Assembly: GCA_003956705.1 (NCBI GenBank)
Contig: QZCP01000667.1
Coordinates: 410,389-474,388 of the forward strand
DNA length: 64,000 bases
From: Brevipalpus yothersi
Taxonomy: Eukaryota; Arthropoda; Arachnida; Trombidiformes; Tenuipalpidae
Direction: 5' to 3'
Shown here: one piece after another, positions 14,901 through 28,554 of the stretch
How the letters are laid out: each line of letters opens with the position of its first letter
How positions within the stretch are numbered: position 1 is the first letter of the stretch
The notes under the pieces: model-generated
What the model was told of the DNA's origin: nothing
What the model saw: the letters and a program-made list of their open reading frames with translations, nothing else
The model's database searches: none
Position numbers and translations under genes: made by a program

Positions 14901-15084
14901 CAGTCTTTCTCTCTCATTTTTTTCTTCTTTCATCAACTTATCTACCACTTTAACTCTCTTGTGGCCTCCTTAATTTCGGAAGCCCAAGCCCTACACTGTT
15001 ATAGAGACCAAACCTTCATATACACACACATTTATCGATATGATACATTACAGAAAATCAAATTTGATTTTCTCATTCTACTTG

Positions 15085-15088
<4 letters not shown>

Positions 15089-15153
<65 letters not shown>
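15089..15153. repeat. (GA)n microsatellite
   Basis: Perfect GA tract of about 32 units. Confidence 0.97.
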
Positions 15154-15154
<1 letters not shown>

Positions 15155-15772
15155 ATAGACAATCCCTTTTTTGTGTACTCTCTCTCCTGCTTTAACTCAC
15201 TTATACAATTTGCCCTCTCTCACTTTCGCATATTCAGGTACGATATATGCTTATAATAAATTTTCATTTCACAGTATATTCCATACAATACAGTACGAAT
15301 GTGTATATTCTCTCTCTCTCTCTCTCTCTATCCACATTCGCACCACTATCACCATGAAACTATAATTTAGGCTTGTCGCCTTTAAAAATTGACGGCTAAA
15401 TACGCGAATCAAGCATAAGAGAGTAGCCATCGTCTTAGTTTGCGTCAATTTCCCAGATATTCACCATCCAAAACTTAGGAGAGAGAGAAAAAAGGAGTGC
15501 TCTTTCTCTCTTCCTCTCTTCCTTCTTTCCCTGTTAATGTATTCCCCTATTTATGCATAGCACATTTTGCATCTTTCTTACCTTATTTCTGTTGCTTCTT
15601 ACTCTTATTTTCTCTCTTCTCTTCGCTTCTCTTAGTATTGATGTTGGCCCAACCTGATGTATATACTTGCCACTAGTTTATGGAACAATTTTGTAGCCTC
15701 AAGGAAAACACCGGAGCAAAATGGTATTGCAATATGGAAGTAAAGCCCGGTGTTTTCTGTTTCTGTTTTCGT

Positions 15773-15802
15773 CTCTCTCTCTCTCTCTCTCTCTCTNGAG
15801 AG
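15773..15802. repeat. (CT)n tract ending at a single unresolved base
   Basis: A CT tract stops at one N (15797) and is followed at once by GAGAG, so the purine strand flips across the N. This looks like a join or base-calling problem in the repeat. Confidence 0.8.
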
Positions 15803-17083
15803 CCACTAAACTTATCATTAAATTTCATTGATGACCGGTAAGACCGCGCGTATGTCTTGTACTGCGGAAGAGAGAGAGAGAAAAGATAGAGAAGGTAAAA
15901 GTGGTCCAGTGAATACTGCTGCTGCTGATGGGCAACACAGTAACATAACGTCCACTCATACACATGGGATGGACACATATACACATGGAAAAAAATAGCA
16001 GTACGTGCTTACCGGTTGTACATGGATCTACACTGGACATCGAGGGTAGAGACCGAGAGAGAGAGAGAAAGAACACTTATCTGTATATTGGCCAGTATGT
16101 ATTTTGGTTGATCGTCCAATTGATGGTTCCAGTAGCTCATACCACTATCAGCTGGCCTTGTGAACATGACTCGAGTATATAATCATCAGCTTGAGATAGA
16201 GAGTGTATATTTCGAGAACCTTAACATTCTTTTTCAAACCTTACTGCAATGGTGCTGATGAGTGACGCTTACTGTGTGTGTTTCAGCTTTCCACGAAAGA
16301 GAGAGAGAGAGAGAGAGAAAGAGAACCCCAAAATCTTGGACTAATCTTTCAAAAAAGTATCCAAATCATCAATTCAACGGTTCCTTTTTTTCAAATTATT
16401 TTGCCATCTATCTCTCACATACACTCACTTCTCCTTCTTCTCCATCATGATGATAGGTCACCTTGGCCCCATGTGTGTGGGACTGTATCGATGATTCGTG
16501 ATCAAATCATTATTTCAAGGATAACACACCAAAACAACAACAATATCATGAGAGAAGTTGTATCTTACATGTATATTTCAAGTATTAGGCCTGAAAAAAA
16601 AGAAGAAAAATTTTTTCCTACTCAACGTTGATGATGATTTCTTGTGTTCAATATTATTGACACGCTCAATCATTCATGTTTCTTTCGATGCTGTACATGA
16701 GTCCATCATCATTTGTACCGCTTCCTTCTTCCACATATCATTGATAATTTTTATTTCATCTTCTCTCTCTATCTCGTTCCATCTTCTCTTTCTCTCTCTT
16801 CCTATCTTCTCTTCACATTTCACATCTTTCTATTCCATCTACATTTCAAATCCAAAGGAGAGGCAACAGACATATATATATATATATTGGGACCGAGCAA
16901 AAATGCGTGAGCAGCAGATCATGATGAAAAAGTAGATGCGGCAAAACAGTGGACTTGCAATTAACTGGTGATCAACGATCAACAAATCAATCTTCTCAAG
17001 TATCATTCGTTGGGAATGTTCAAATCATTCTTCAATCTCTCTCCCCCAAATGGCTCATCACTATCTATTCTATCCTCACTTGA

Positions 17084-17086
<3 letters not shown>

Positions 17087-17115
<29 letters not shown>
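17087..17115. repeat. (CA)n microsatellite
   Basis: Perfect CA tract of about 14 units; a shorter TG run follows about 65 bp downstream. Confidence 0.96.
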
Positions 17116-17305
17116 CATACAACCACTCAAATCTTGGCATGCTTTATGATCACATTCATATAGCATTCAGCATTCAGTGGAGTGTGTGTGTGTGTGTGTA
17201 TATCAACGTATATACTCAGATTGACGGATTGAATCGCCACTCTAGAGCCAGATCACTTGTCGCTACCTACGAAATGATTCTGATTGACTGGCTTGCTTGA
17301 AGAGA

Positions 17306-17308
<3 letters not shown>

Positions 17309-17341
<33 letters not shown>
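17309..17341. repeat. (AG)n microsatellite
   Basis: Perfect AG tract of about 16 units. Confidence 0.96.
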
Positions 17342-17344
<3 letters not shown>

Positions 17345-20300
17345 AAGATAGTAAACTTTATCGATAGTACAGGAAGAAATAAAAAAAGTGGCCTGACAGA
17401 GAGGTGTTTTGTGGGCCTAAATTGTATCGACATACCATCCTATTGATCATGAGAGCAATGAAAGTGATGACAAGTGCTACTCTTGGGGTAAGAGAATTAG
17501 AAAAGTTTTCCTCATCAATTGATGGTAAGTATTTAGCTATCAGGTAGAGAGAATCATTTGGATTGAAAAAATATATAGAGATATACAGATATACAATACG
17601 TAGACAGATATACGCACACATAAGCACACACTCATTTGACGCTTGGTTTACTGGTAAACTGAGCGAATCGGTGACAAAAATCACGAAGCCATGTACATTG
17701 CATGTGGACAAGATAGACTTTGTGGGAAAAAGTTCATGCTACTGAACATGGTATATATATTAGTGTTTGTCAACCAAACAAAAGATTATCAACCATGCGA
17801 AATATATGTGTGTTTGCGGTTTGTGAGTATGCAGTCTTTTTTTCCTATACAACTGTTGAAAAGGTATTAAGCATAAATTATCATACACCATTCATTGTGG
17901 GCGTTCAAGTACAATACTGTTTATACGTGAGTGGGAGGTAACATTTTATGCAAATTCGGTGATACTCGAGTAGTGGTTGAAAGTAACGGTAATGTTGTGT
18001 ATAGGAAGAAGCGAATAGGGAGGAAGAGAATTTATGTGAAAAAAGTGATGAAGCAATGAAAATGATGAAGGTTTCTCTCTCTTGCAAAATGAAGAGAATT
18101 CACAAATTTTATTCGTCCCATTCTGTATATCTTTTTTCATTCCCAAAAAGGGGGTAGAAAAAAATATTCATGAGGGCAAATCGAGACATGATAAGGAAGT
18201 TAAGTGACTACATACATATATACACACATATTAAAGTGGAAACAAAATCCTGTACATTCGATTTGTTTCCACTCAATATCATCACCATGATCTTATGAAT
18301 GTATATGTATATAATATGACCATCATGCTGATCACGTTCGATGAATTTTCTGGAAAAAAATAAGGATAAGCGAACAGTGTGTATTAGAAAAAAAGAGTAG
18401 TAGAAGATTAAAAATGATTAGTATTCTCATATTCTCATCATGATGATTCCATTGATGCTTGGCCATCAGGTATTGAAGATGGAGAGAAAGAGATGTGTAT
18501 AACACGAAATGGGAATCATTTGATCATTATTTATTCTTGTGTTTCATTTTATTGAATATTGAAGTTTTTTTTTCTTCCTATCCTAAATCAATTGATCGGC
18601 TGCCAATATTCCCATTTTTTTGGCTAAATTTTTGGCATAAAGATACTCTTCTTGTTCATGGACATATTTTTTGAATTTCTTCTCATTAAAACGATACATT
18701 AATCAGTTTTTTGTCATACAGTTTCCAGTTATCATTGGAATTTTTGATTATCATCAAATCAAGAGCTGAACATCCATTCGTCCACTCAATTGGCATTCCA
18801 TATCATCATTCCAATCGTGAATCATTGAGATTGATTGAAATTGAAATGTTTTGCCCAAATTTTTGTCCATAAAACCCATCTCATTCTTTTTTTTTGAATC
18901 ATGTAATCATGCATACACACATACTGAATGTTAGCCACCCATTAGAACAGTTACTAATCAGATGAATATTGTTGATAAAAATTGAAACGTCAAACTCAAT
19001 AAGTATGATACATATTTCATAGTGGAAAATTTACGAGTACATTACATGGATGGTTAAGGGAAGAGAAGAAGAAGAAAAAAAACTGTAAAAAAAGGATGAG
19101 GAAAGATGGGAGGAAAGAGAGAGGGTATCTTCTTCTTCTCTCTCTCGCAAATGTATGAAGCTAGTAAGAGAAGATGCTCAAGAAGAAGTTAAAAAAGAGG
19201 TTGAAAAGATGAACAGCTAGACGATGAAGATAGAGAGAGAGAAAGAAAAATAAAAATAAGAGGTCGAATGAGAGGTAGGAGAAGCTGATTCAGATCAATT
19301 GATCGGGCTCAGGCTATGGACTTCACATGATCGCCCACACACTTATATATATTGGTGAATATTTCAAAAGTGATGCTGTGATTAGAAAGAGAGAGATAGA
19401 GATGATGCAGGCCGTGAAGTAAATGGATAAGAAGAAGAAGCAGGAGGAGAGAGAGATGAAATAAGAAAAAGAAGAGGAGGAAAGAGGAAGGCTCGTCAAC
19501 CCTGAGTGAATGAAATTTTTATAAACTAATTTAATTCAGTGCGAAGAATCCATGGATTTTAGCACTGCTACTGATGACAGAATTGATCAGATATTCGGTC
19601 TTCATTACATGATAACTGGTGCCTGAACTCATCATTTATCTGTTTGAGGTAATATGCACACGTATATATGTATACGGTCAGTACATATATATATCAATGA
19701 ATATTCGGTTAATATATACGGCTTTTGCTCTCGATTTGTATTGATATATATCTCATCCACGGAAATTTTCTATCACATAAATTGTCCTCAAAAATATTGA
19801 TATCATGACACTAACTAGCAGTGAACAAGTTGGTTGATCATATTTTTGAAATTGATGCACACACACATACATGTACATGAGAAATGATGGAATATTTGAA
19901 TGAGGATGAAACATACTGATGTAAATGAATAAGAAGATGATGATCAAGAAGAAGAAGAAGAAAAAGAAAAATAGAGATCAAGAGGATAGAAAAAAATGAA
20001 CATCAAGATGGAGAGAGATGAAAAAAAAGTAGAGATGAAAAAATTTATACAAGATTATTGAGAGAGTAGTTCGCTTAACTAAATCTATTCCATTTGAATT
20101 TTTCTTATTTTCAAATGAAACAGGATAAAAATCAACTGATGAATGGTGTTCACCAAGGTATTGGGTGTGTGTATGAACATGATTGCTCGGTGAACAAAAA
20201 TTAAGGTTCTGGAACACACAGCGTTCACGTTGGGATCATTGAGATATGAGAAGCGTCCGGGTATTGATTATCAATCGAATATCAACAACTTATCGAATAT

Positions 20301-21180
20301 CAACACTCATGAACTTGTTTTTTTCGATATATGATTTGAATCAATCAATAATAAGAAGGATAGTCTGTAAGTAGTCACCTGGATGTATGCAGATAGTCAT
20401 TCATGGAGTGGTGAGAATAGAATTAGGACTCGCAAAATAATGGGGTTTTGTGCTATATTTTAATACTGACTCGAATTCTAAGCCAATATCGGTAGCTTGG
20501 GAATTTTTTCTCCACTTCCATGAGCAGAAGTAATAAAGAGGAGAGAATTCAAATAATTTGCTCGTGATTCTGTTGTACAAATCTTCAAATCAAATCAAAC
20601 TTGATGCACACAATACACACAATCAATGAGTACATACATGTACATGTTCATACTCAACACACACATGATATGAACGATTGACTGAATACATGTATTATCG
20701 GTCAATTCTCAAGCTAGAGGCTTGAATAGTTGATATCAGGAGTGGAATTTTCTTTTTCGATCAAAAAATACGATAAAATTCACTATACTTTTTTTGTGTT
20801 CCGGTATCATTCAATTTTCCTATCAAAAATCGGACCACATATTTGTTAAGTATATAAAAACATACTGGTCAGTATGATATGTTGTACTTTTTTCACATAT
20901 CGAACATACACACATGCACATTATTCATGCAAATAAATATCATTTTTTGTGTGTATTCCGATGAATATGTGAACATTTTCGATTGATAGAGTGCTGTTTT
21001 AAAGGTGAAAACTTGGAATTTTGACCTGTTATCTTGCTCATAAGTATCAAAGTGAAAAGTGGAAAGTAGTGATAGTGATGTAGTAGTAGTAGTAGTAGTA
21101 ATATGTAAGTAAGCATAAAAAAGATGGAAAATAATATTTAAGATGAGGGATAAAATTTTGTTTTATCTTGCCAAGCTTAC

Positions 21181-21989
21181 CTTATTGTGGGTCATTCGAT
21201 GATAATATAGATTAGAACTTGCTGTGAAACGTTTACCACAAACGTTACACTGATGTGGCTTGTCTCCGGTGTGAATTCGTCGGTGAGTATTGAGAGATGA
21301 AGATGTACTGAATCCTTTACCACATACATCACATTGATGAGGTTTTTCACCTAATTGAAAAGAGAACAGGTTGAAATAGAGAGAGGAATATTAGTTTTTG
21401 ATTTCAAGATAGTTTCAATCCACAATATATATCCAAAAGGTTGCTATACAGCTCAGATGACAATCAATAAGAATCAAGAATTCATTCCGATTCAGATTCC
21501 ACAAGAATTGAATATTCGATGGCAGAGATCTTCATAATCTTAGTCAGTTTCGTAGGTATTTTGAATGATGTACACATATGCCTTGAGGTGGTATAAAAAG
21601 ATTTGATGAAGAATTTTTGAGTCAGAATGCATCAAATATACTGATATTATAAGTAAGAAAAAAATGAAGGAGGATAAATTTTTCATCCCTTTTCAATTCA
21701 TCCATTTGTGTGAATCTGTTTTGATGATTAACTGTTATTGAGTAAGGTAATTTTCCATGCATAAATTTGCGAACATTAATGTGACATAAAAACGTGTCTT
21801 CCAAGCGTATCAGTTGAACAAATCTACGTGGTACTATGGCACTAATAGGTTGTAATATGAATAATAGTTATGAGATGTATGACGAAGAAGAAGAAGAAAA
21901 AAAAGAAGGAGATGAAGATGAAGATGAAGCAAAACTCTATGCCCTGACACAAGGCAACAAATCTTCGATTCATGATATCAGATGAAAAA

Positions 21990-22028
<39 letters not shown>

Positions 22029-22689
22029 AAATAAGCAGCATCTTAAATCTAAGATTTTCTCGCCCATCCTGGCTGTCTCTCTTTCTCTGCCTTCCACAAA
22101 TGCTCTTGTATATGCTTGATTTTTCGCCATACATTCACAAGATTCATGTATCACCGAGGGGTAAAAAGGGTTAATATTTGTGTGTTCATTTTATGCAGTG
22201 AGAAAGTGATATGTTCATGTTAACATCATGTTAGCTTGGACTTAAAATGATGATGAATGGAGTGGAAAGAGATGATACAAGAAGCGAGGGATGTAAGAAG
22301 AAGAAAGGTTAATTGAACAGGCTCACACACACACATACAGTGTACTCTGATCGGTTACTTCATGGAATTCAGGAAGAACTGAATCAGAATTTGCTGAAGA
22401 TTAGGTAGAAAGAGAGAACAACTGATGAAGAGAAGTATCAAGGTTGATAATTCTGTTTTTGTTTTTGCTGTTATTTATTCGTAACTGGAATTACTTTGGA
22501 ACTTCACTCTATCTTTTCTCTCCTTCTTTTTCACCCCAAAGTAGCAAATCATGATAATCTGGTGGATAAGTTTCTCAAAATCTATCAAATCGACACCATT
22601 TTCACATTTACCAATTACTCAGCTGGTCTTTGATCCGGGAATTGCAATTTTATTGGACACATGTAAAGGAAAATTACCAGTGAATAGGA

Positions 22690-22728
<39 letters not shown>

Positions 22729-23899
22729 ATGCTGACCGCATCTCTTGAAGCTTCAGAGGATGAGCGTTGAGGCTAGCGAATTAGTTTTTCAGCTATTTTT
22801 CATGTATCAGGCAGAAAAGAGAAGATAAAAATAATAATATCAAGAATGAAAAAAAGAATAAGAATAAGATCACAAAAATTTCAAGTAGGGAGATAGAAAA
22901 AGGAGTGAGTATTGAGTAAAGTGAAAATCTCTCGATAATTCTTGCGCTACTATTCCGTGATATTGGTTCTTAGTTTCTTTTCTTATTCATTGCGAGAAGG
23001 CTGAAATCTCATGCCGCGTGATCGATTTTGATCTGGAATTTCGGCATCATGATATACCTGTACTCTCTCAGACCATTTTGTTCGATTACCTTTTCTGGGC
23101 TCATTTCCCTAATCAATGATAAGTTAAGCTGCTTGTATCAAAACGATAGAGAAGGCAAAGAGAGAGAGAGAGAAGACTGTTTTGGTGCTCTCTTGATGTC
23201 TATCACTTCTTTTCTCAATCTTCATCTTTTCTCTCTCTCTCATCCATTCCTCTTTCTAAGGAGAGGGAGAGAGAAAATTAATGCTCACTTCCCAGGAGTC
23301 CTCTTCAATGGGATGATATTCACATCATTGCAAAACCCGAAATCCGATTCCTTGACACTAATTCCCCTGATTAACACTGAATTATTAGCTATTTTATCTT
23401 GATTCTTATTTGAATATATCACTATACATTCTGTATATTTTTCAGGATTATTCACCCTCAATCAAGGCAGCATGAAGGCACATACACTCACACATACATG
23501 CATACACACAGTAGTAGTAGTAGTACAGTAACATTCGTATGTGTTTGATGATTATTAATCACCTTCTTGTACAGTTTTTCAGGAATCGGGATGCTGAACG
23601 AAGGAAGAGAGTGAGAAAGAGAGAGAGGAAAAGATAAAGATGGAGAGAGAAGTGAACAGTCTTGAGAAGAGTCTGCTGCTTCTGTTGGAAGAAAGTAAAA
23701 GAAAAAAGGAATCAGAAAAAGATGCAGAAGATGCATGCAGATAATGAATAAAGTGAGACACAGTCAATAATGTGGTGTTCGTGTGTGTGTTTTTGATGTA
23801 TATCAGTGGTTAAAGGGTTAACAGACGGGTGAGGTGGAAGGATGCTGATTATTTGCCAGCCAAACTGGTACCTTATACGTATCGAATATCAATCGAAGG

Positions 23900-23958
<59 letters not shown>

Positions 23959-25254
23959 TTTTTCGCTCATCACCAATTCTGTTGTTTTCACATCATTATG
24001 AGTATTAAGTGAGAAAAAATGATTAAAAATGAAGCGTAAAAATGTTACAGAAAAACCTCAATTATACACATGATAGATCATCTCTCTAAATCTTGATTTT
24101 TTCTTTTTTACTTTTCTCTCCCATAAATCAAATATTCACCCAGAGACACAAAATCAATATGCATAAGTATCATTTGCATTAATCTGTTTCATGTGATTGG
24201 AATTTTTTTGAGTTTTTTCTCTATCAATTTCTATCTGTTCAACTCTACTTTCGCAATTCACTACACACCCTCATTATTAAGTGGCTATCAAGTGTCGTCT
24301 CGTCATTTGGACTTGTGTTCAACATTTGATAGCTTAAAAAGTGGTCAATCTACTGAATAAATGTGATCATGATGGTGATCATTCTTTTCTCTCTCTCTCT
24401 CTTGAAAACATGGACAAGCCTTTGATGTCACAGTTTCCATCACCAAGTGTACGGTAAAGTAAATGTCATCAATTATAACATACGCCATTCAAGTTTGATG
24501 ATGAAAATGCTGTACAAAAACAGAGTTAATTTTTCTCTTTTCACTATTCATTACGCTGATCATCATGATATGCGAATATAAACACAAATTCATGATCAAA
24601 ATCAGTATGATATTGAAATGAGCTATACACAAGGAACTTGAAAAACTTCGACTACCTTCGAATGTCACATGATTCCTCAGAATTCCATGTGGATTCTTCA
24701 GATGATCTATACTGTGAGATAAAATCTCCTCTTCTTTTTTTCCTGCGTAAACATCGTGAGTATTGCAGCATAATAAATATCCATGATCGTTCCTATATTA
24801 TATTTGTTAAGAACTTCGAATCTAAGAAAGTATTTTTCTGTATGCATGTGTCCAAAAATTCTATCTCTCATTAGAAACCTAATGAGAATATCAGAATTTA
24901 CTTTATAGTCATCCGAACTGAAGCAACAATGGAGAAGCTATTTGCACGATTTTTTTGCATACCTGTATGTGTTCGTAGATGTCGTCGAAGAAGTGATGGT
25001 CTATCAAATGCTTTTCCACAATATTCACATGGTAACATGGTCCGAACTCGGGCCTTTTTAATCACAACTGGTGTGGTCAGTGAGGAGGTGGATGTGGTTG
25101 TGGAAGCTGATGATGCGGAAGATGAGGATGCCGATGAGGCGGATGAAGATGAAAGTAGTGACAATGGTGATGATACCGCTGCTGGAATCTTTGTCGATGC
25201 AACAGACAAATCTAATGGACTTTCAGGTAACATTGTGATTACTGTGCCATACAT
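21181..25254 (-). CDS. C2H2 zinc-finger protein with N-terminal CtBP-type motif (first two coding exons)
   Basis: This is probably a DNA-binding transcription factor, partial at its 3' end. Exon 1 (24963-25254) starts at an ATG with CACC context and an in-frame TAA 15 bases upstream. It encodes a PLDLS motif near residue 12, the consensus ligand of the co-repressor CtBP, then a Ser/Ala/Thr-rich linker and a first finger beginning CEYCGKAF. The donor falls within HTG. A 3.6 kb intron follows, and exon 2 (21181-21350) resumes at GEKPH in the right phase, adding two fingers (CDVCGKGF and CNVCGKRF) with classical HTGDKP linkers. Exon 2 ends after THNK at a GTAAGC donor in phase 0, so more exons must follow at lower coordinates; I could not find them. 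The family is clear, the orthologue is not. The two exons give 154 residues. Confidence 0.85.
21993..22024. repeat. (TC)n microsatellite
   Basis: Perfect TC tract of about 16 units inside the zinc-finger gene intron. Confidence 0.96.
22693..22724. repeat. (GA)n microsatellite
   Basis: Perfect GA tract of 16 units inside the zinc-finger gene intron. Confidence 0.96.
23907..23950. repeat. (GA)n microsatellite
   Basis: Perfect GA tract of 22 units inside the zinc-finger gene intron. Confidence 0.96.
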
Positions 25255-26789
25255 TGGTGATAATAATTAGAAGAGTAGTTAATTTCCGATATAAAATACC
25301 AAAACAAAAGAACATGCACACACAAAAGAATATAATCACATAAGAAAACACGTCAAAAAAAGTTTTCTCAATCCAAAAGTTTCACCTTTTTCGAACTCTT
25401 GTTGCCAATGAAAGATCACAATTTCATTGATTAACTTTGGTGAAATATCAGTTCATTTATCGTTAGATCAGTAGATCACGTTATGGTGTATATGCATCAA
25501 GTGTATGTTCATTGACATAGATCACCGGGTACTACTGCTACTGGTCAGTACAGTACAATACTAGTGGTCAGTTATCAAGAGGCTGGAGGAGGATGGGAAG
25601 TATGAAGTAAAGGTCAAGAACACAAAAAGTGGCGCGAAAAAGTATGGTGGATGATACTGATGAGGATGATCAAATGCTACGGGATGAGAGAGAGAAAAAA
25701 CTGCCAGATGCCCGAACGATGAATAGATCGGTAAAAAGCGAGCTGAACCGCACGTAACGATAATGAACCATCAAGTGAGTCGGGAAAACCTTAACATTCA
25801 CTCTCATCATACCGCAAGGAATCAGCACGAGAGCACGAAAAGAGTGAGACAAGACACAAGAAAAAGGAGGTTCTTCAAGAGTAGCCAATCCAGAAATACT
25901 TAAGGCCATCCTACCTCTCTTTTCAGGTAGCCCGTTTCAGCATTATAGCCTCAGGGCATATCTCTCTCTCTCTCTCTTGCCTCTCTTCTGTCTTTCTTTT
26001 GCCTCACTTTTTGGGAAGCTGATGGTCCAGAAGCCTGTTGTTTTTGTAGTGGTTCCATTCACTGATTCAACATGCTACTTGCTTTAGCCACAAAATGATA
26101 TCCAGCAGCTCTTCTCTCTTTCTCCTCCTCCTCCTCCTCCGCCGCCACCTCCTTCTCCAGCTTCTCTTTATTTTAACTTATGTAGTTTGTTGTTATCATC
26201 ATCTTCTTCTTGGATCCCCCAGCCTCAATGGTTCAGCCTCTTACCTTCAAATGAAGAGATAAAGAATAAGAAAATATGAAATAATATGCGATGTGAAATA
26301 AGAAAGTATTTGATCCCGATGCATCACAAATTTACTTTGTATTCTCAGCAGTAAATATACCCAGATGTTTGAATCGGCAGTTTTCTCAATCAAGTTAATC
26401 GGTGGCCAAGGTACTTTCCAACGAAAAATTCCAAAACTTCCCCAGGAGATTTGTCTCCAACTGGCTTACAGAAGGGACAATTTTCAGTGGACACCTTGAT
26501 CTGAGGTGTCTGGATAATCTCATTTGAATCCAAAACTTTGACACGAATCTTAGACATTCATAATCTGTGTGTTCTTATCAAATGAAGCATACTCATCAAG
26601 TTCTCCATCATAAATCTGCACAGAAAAAAATGAAAGTCTTACAAAAAGTTACGAGTAAAGTGATGATACTTTGAACATACACCTCAAAAATGAAAAAATC
26701 TATGTCAAATCATAGTCTTGAGGTCTTTGATATAGCTTTAGTTAAGTTTTCAAAATTGAGCACAAAAACATGATCTTTTTTGATAACAG
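25255..26789. other. Intergenic: upstream of zinc-finger gene and left flank of titin pseudogene
   Basis: The left part is presumably the 5' UTR and promoter of the minus-strand zinc-finger gene. A CTCCTCC/GCCGCC-rich stretch lies near 26120-26160. Toward the right end the minus strand carries a short coding-like remnant, listed separately. Confidence 0.5.
26310..26566 (-). pseudogene. Unassigned coding-like remnant, minus strand
   Basis: Minus-strand frame open for 55 codons from an ATG, including the stretch ENCPFCKPVGDKSPGEVLEF, preceded by a possible ACACAG acceptor. Further along, reading LGIFTAENTK resembles the F-strand of a muscle-type Ig domain. The DNA around the final part matches a stretch near 28960 on the same strand, so both may belong to one degraded duplicated gene. 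I cannot assign a family to the cysteine-bearing part. Confidence 0.3.
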
Positions 26790-28390
26790 TCTCCATTATG
26801 GCCAAATAGTCTCCAAAAAATCGCTGAACTCGAGAGTTCATCGAGATATCAGAGAAGTACTATTCAGTAGGAAATTGTTGAACAAGCCCCGCAATTCATT
26901 ACCCAAATTCAAACCGTTACCAATGCTATCGAGAGTCACAGTGCCCACTTCGAAGCCCAAATAACTCCTGTCAATGATCCGAACCTCAAGATTGAATGGT
27001 ATCATAATGGTAAATTATTGCCAAGTGAACATTGATTCCGAACTTTTCACGATTTTGGTATCGTTGTTTTGGATATACTTGATCTTTTTGCCGCTGATAG
27101 CGGTGAATATGTTTGCAAGGCATCTAATAAGCTGGGTAGTGATATCACTAAAGCTAACTTGACTGTTAAAGCCAAAAAATCTGTTATATCTGAACCACAA
27201 GTGCCTGCTGATATGGCTAGTAATCAACGAATTCAAGAGATTGAAGAGATGAGACCCAGAAAGAAGAAAGAATTTCAAGAGGAAATTCGTCGAGAATTCC
27301 AGTTTTTACAAAACAATTAGAAAATTACGATTACAAAAGAGAGTGAAAATATTCATCTTGAGGCTCGATTAACGCCAACAAATGATCCCAATCTTGAAGT
27401 TCAATGGTTCAAGAATGGCAAATTGCTCATTCAAGCTAATCGAATTGTGACCAGATTTGATTTTGGTTATGTTGCCTTGGACATAATCGGAAGTCGTCCA
27501 GATGATTCAGGCATCTATACATGTCGAGCTGTTAACGAAGTTGGAGAAGCTATCTCCACATGTACAATAAGAGTTGAAGGTAAGTGAAATTGATAAAATC
27601 TTGAAAATTATAACCAATTATAATCAATTGGCTCTAATTAATTGGTCTTGATTAGGTCGTGAAAGCCTTGTACTGGGTACTGAGCATCCTGAAAGTCTCC
27701 CAAAGATTCACAGTCTGGAATCTGCCCAATATACTCGAGAAGAGATTGTTGAACCCAAATTTACACCTCAAGTTTTTATTACTCAATTGAACAATGTTGA
27801 GCTGAAAGAGGGAGGAAAAGCTCATTTCGAATGTCGAGCCTTCAAGGGATTCATCTCTCATCGTTACGGTGTTCCACAATAACCATCCTCTGAGCAGTGT
27901 ATCAAGATTCAGAGTGAATAACGATTTCGGTTTCATCACAATTGACACCTATGGATGTTATCCTTCCAATTCGGGAATTTACACTGTTCCAGCAGCTAAT
28001 TCTAAGGGTCAAGTGGTAACCTCTGGCTCATTGAAAGTCCACTCGGTATCATCTATCATATTGACACCTCAGCATCCTATGGGTGATCAGGTAATCGAAA
28101 AAATTCAAGCCCTCGAAGTTCGATCAAGCTATTCACCACCAGTAATGGCTGATGTATCCTACCCGAAACCATATTTTGTCGTGCCTCTTCAGCCAAATTT
28201 CCAAGAGGGACATCCTTCACCTCTCGAATGTCGTGTTGAGCTATAAAGCGATCCCGAACTGATTATCGAGGGGCTCATCAAAGGTGATCAGGTTGAATGG
28301 GATGCAAGAATTGTGAAAATGAATAATTTTGGTTTCATCATAGTGGAAAAGTTGAAAATAAAAGAATATCTTGAATCCTTGTTAGTGCAT
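26790..28390 (+). pseudogene. Decayed titin/Sallimus-type Ig-domain gene fragment
   Basis: Conceptual translation gives consecutive Ig domains and linkers typical of the giant muscle protein titin (Sallimus in insects). Recognisable stretches are PNSLQKIAELE, HFEAQITPVNDPNLKIEWYH, DSGEYVCKASNKLGSDITKA, LEARLTPTNDPNLEVQWFKN, DSGIYTCRAVNEVGEA and HPESLPKI. It cannot be functional as it stands. In-frame stops occur at 26868-26870 (TAG), 27033-27035 (TGA where the family has Arg, consistent with CGA to TGA), 27318-27320 (TAG) and 28244-28246 (TAA), and the frame shifts by +1 between about 27840 and 27869. In the later domain the conserved Cys of the Tyr-x-Cys motif is replaced (YTVPA). A 76-bp intron (27580-27655) keeps GTAAGT and TTAG ends in correct phase, so this is a duplicated genomic fragment, not a retrocopy. 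After 28246 similarity fades. Confidence 0.88.
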
Positions 28391-28554
28391 GTTTCGTGGT
28401 GAGTATTTGTGTTTACAGTCGAAAGTGCTTACAATGGTTTGTTGGCAGGAAGTTTGATAAGATTAATCGATCTCTCTTTGCACCATCTTTAAGCTTGAAA
28501 TTCTTTCTGGATACATTCTATTTATCTTTAGTGTTTTGTTGAAGATTCTAAGAC

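Larger units (their letters stand above)
11706..21180. other. Gene-poor, microsatellite-rich DNA
   Basis: No recognisable coding exon, tRNA or mobile element. The segment holds several GA/CT tracts, a CA tract and purine-rich GAA/GAG stretches. It lies downstream of the second exon of the minus-strand zinc-finger gene, so it may be a long intron of that gene. I looked on the minus strand for a continuation of the zinc-finger array and did not find one. Confidence 0.55.
21351..24962 (-). other. Intron of the zinc-finger gene
   Basis: This 3.6 kb intron lies between two phase-matched zinc-finger exons, with a GTATGC donor and a TTCAATTAG acceptor on the minus strand. It contains three GA/CT microsatellites and nothing else I recognise as a gene. 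Confidence 0.8.
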
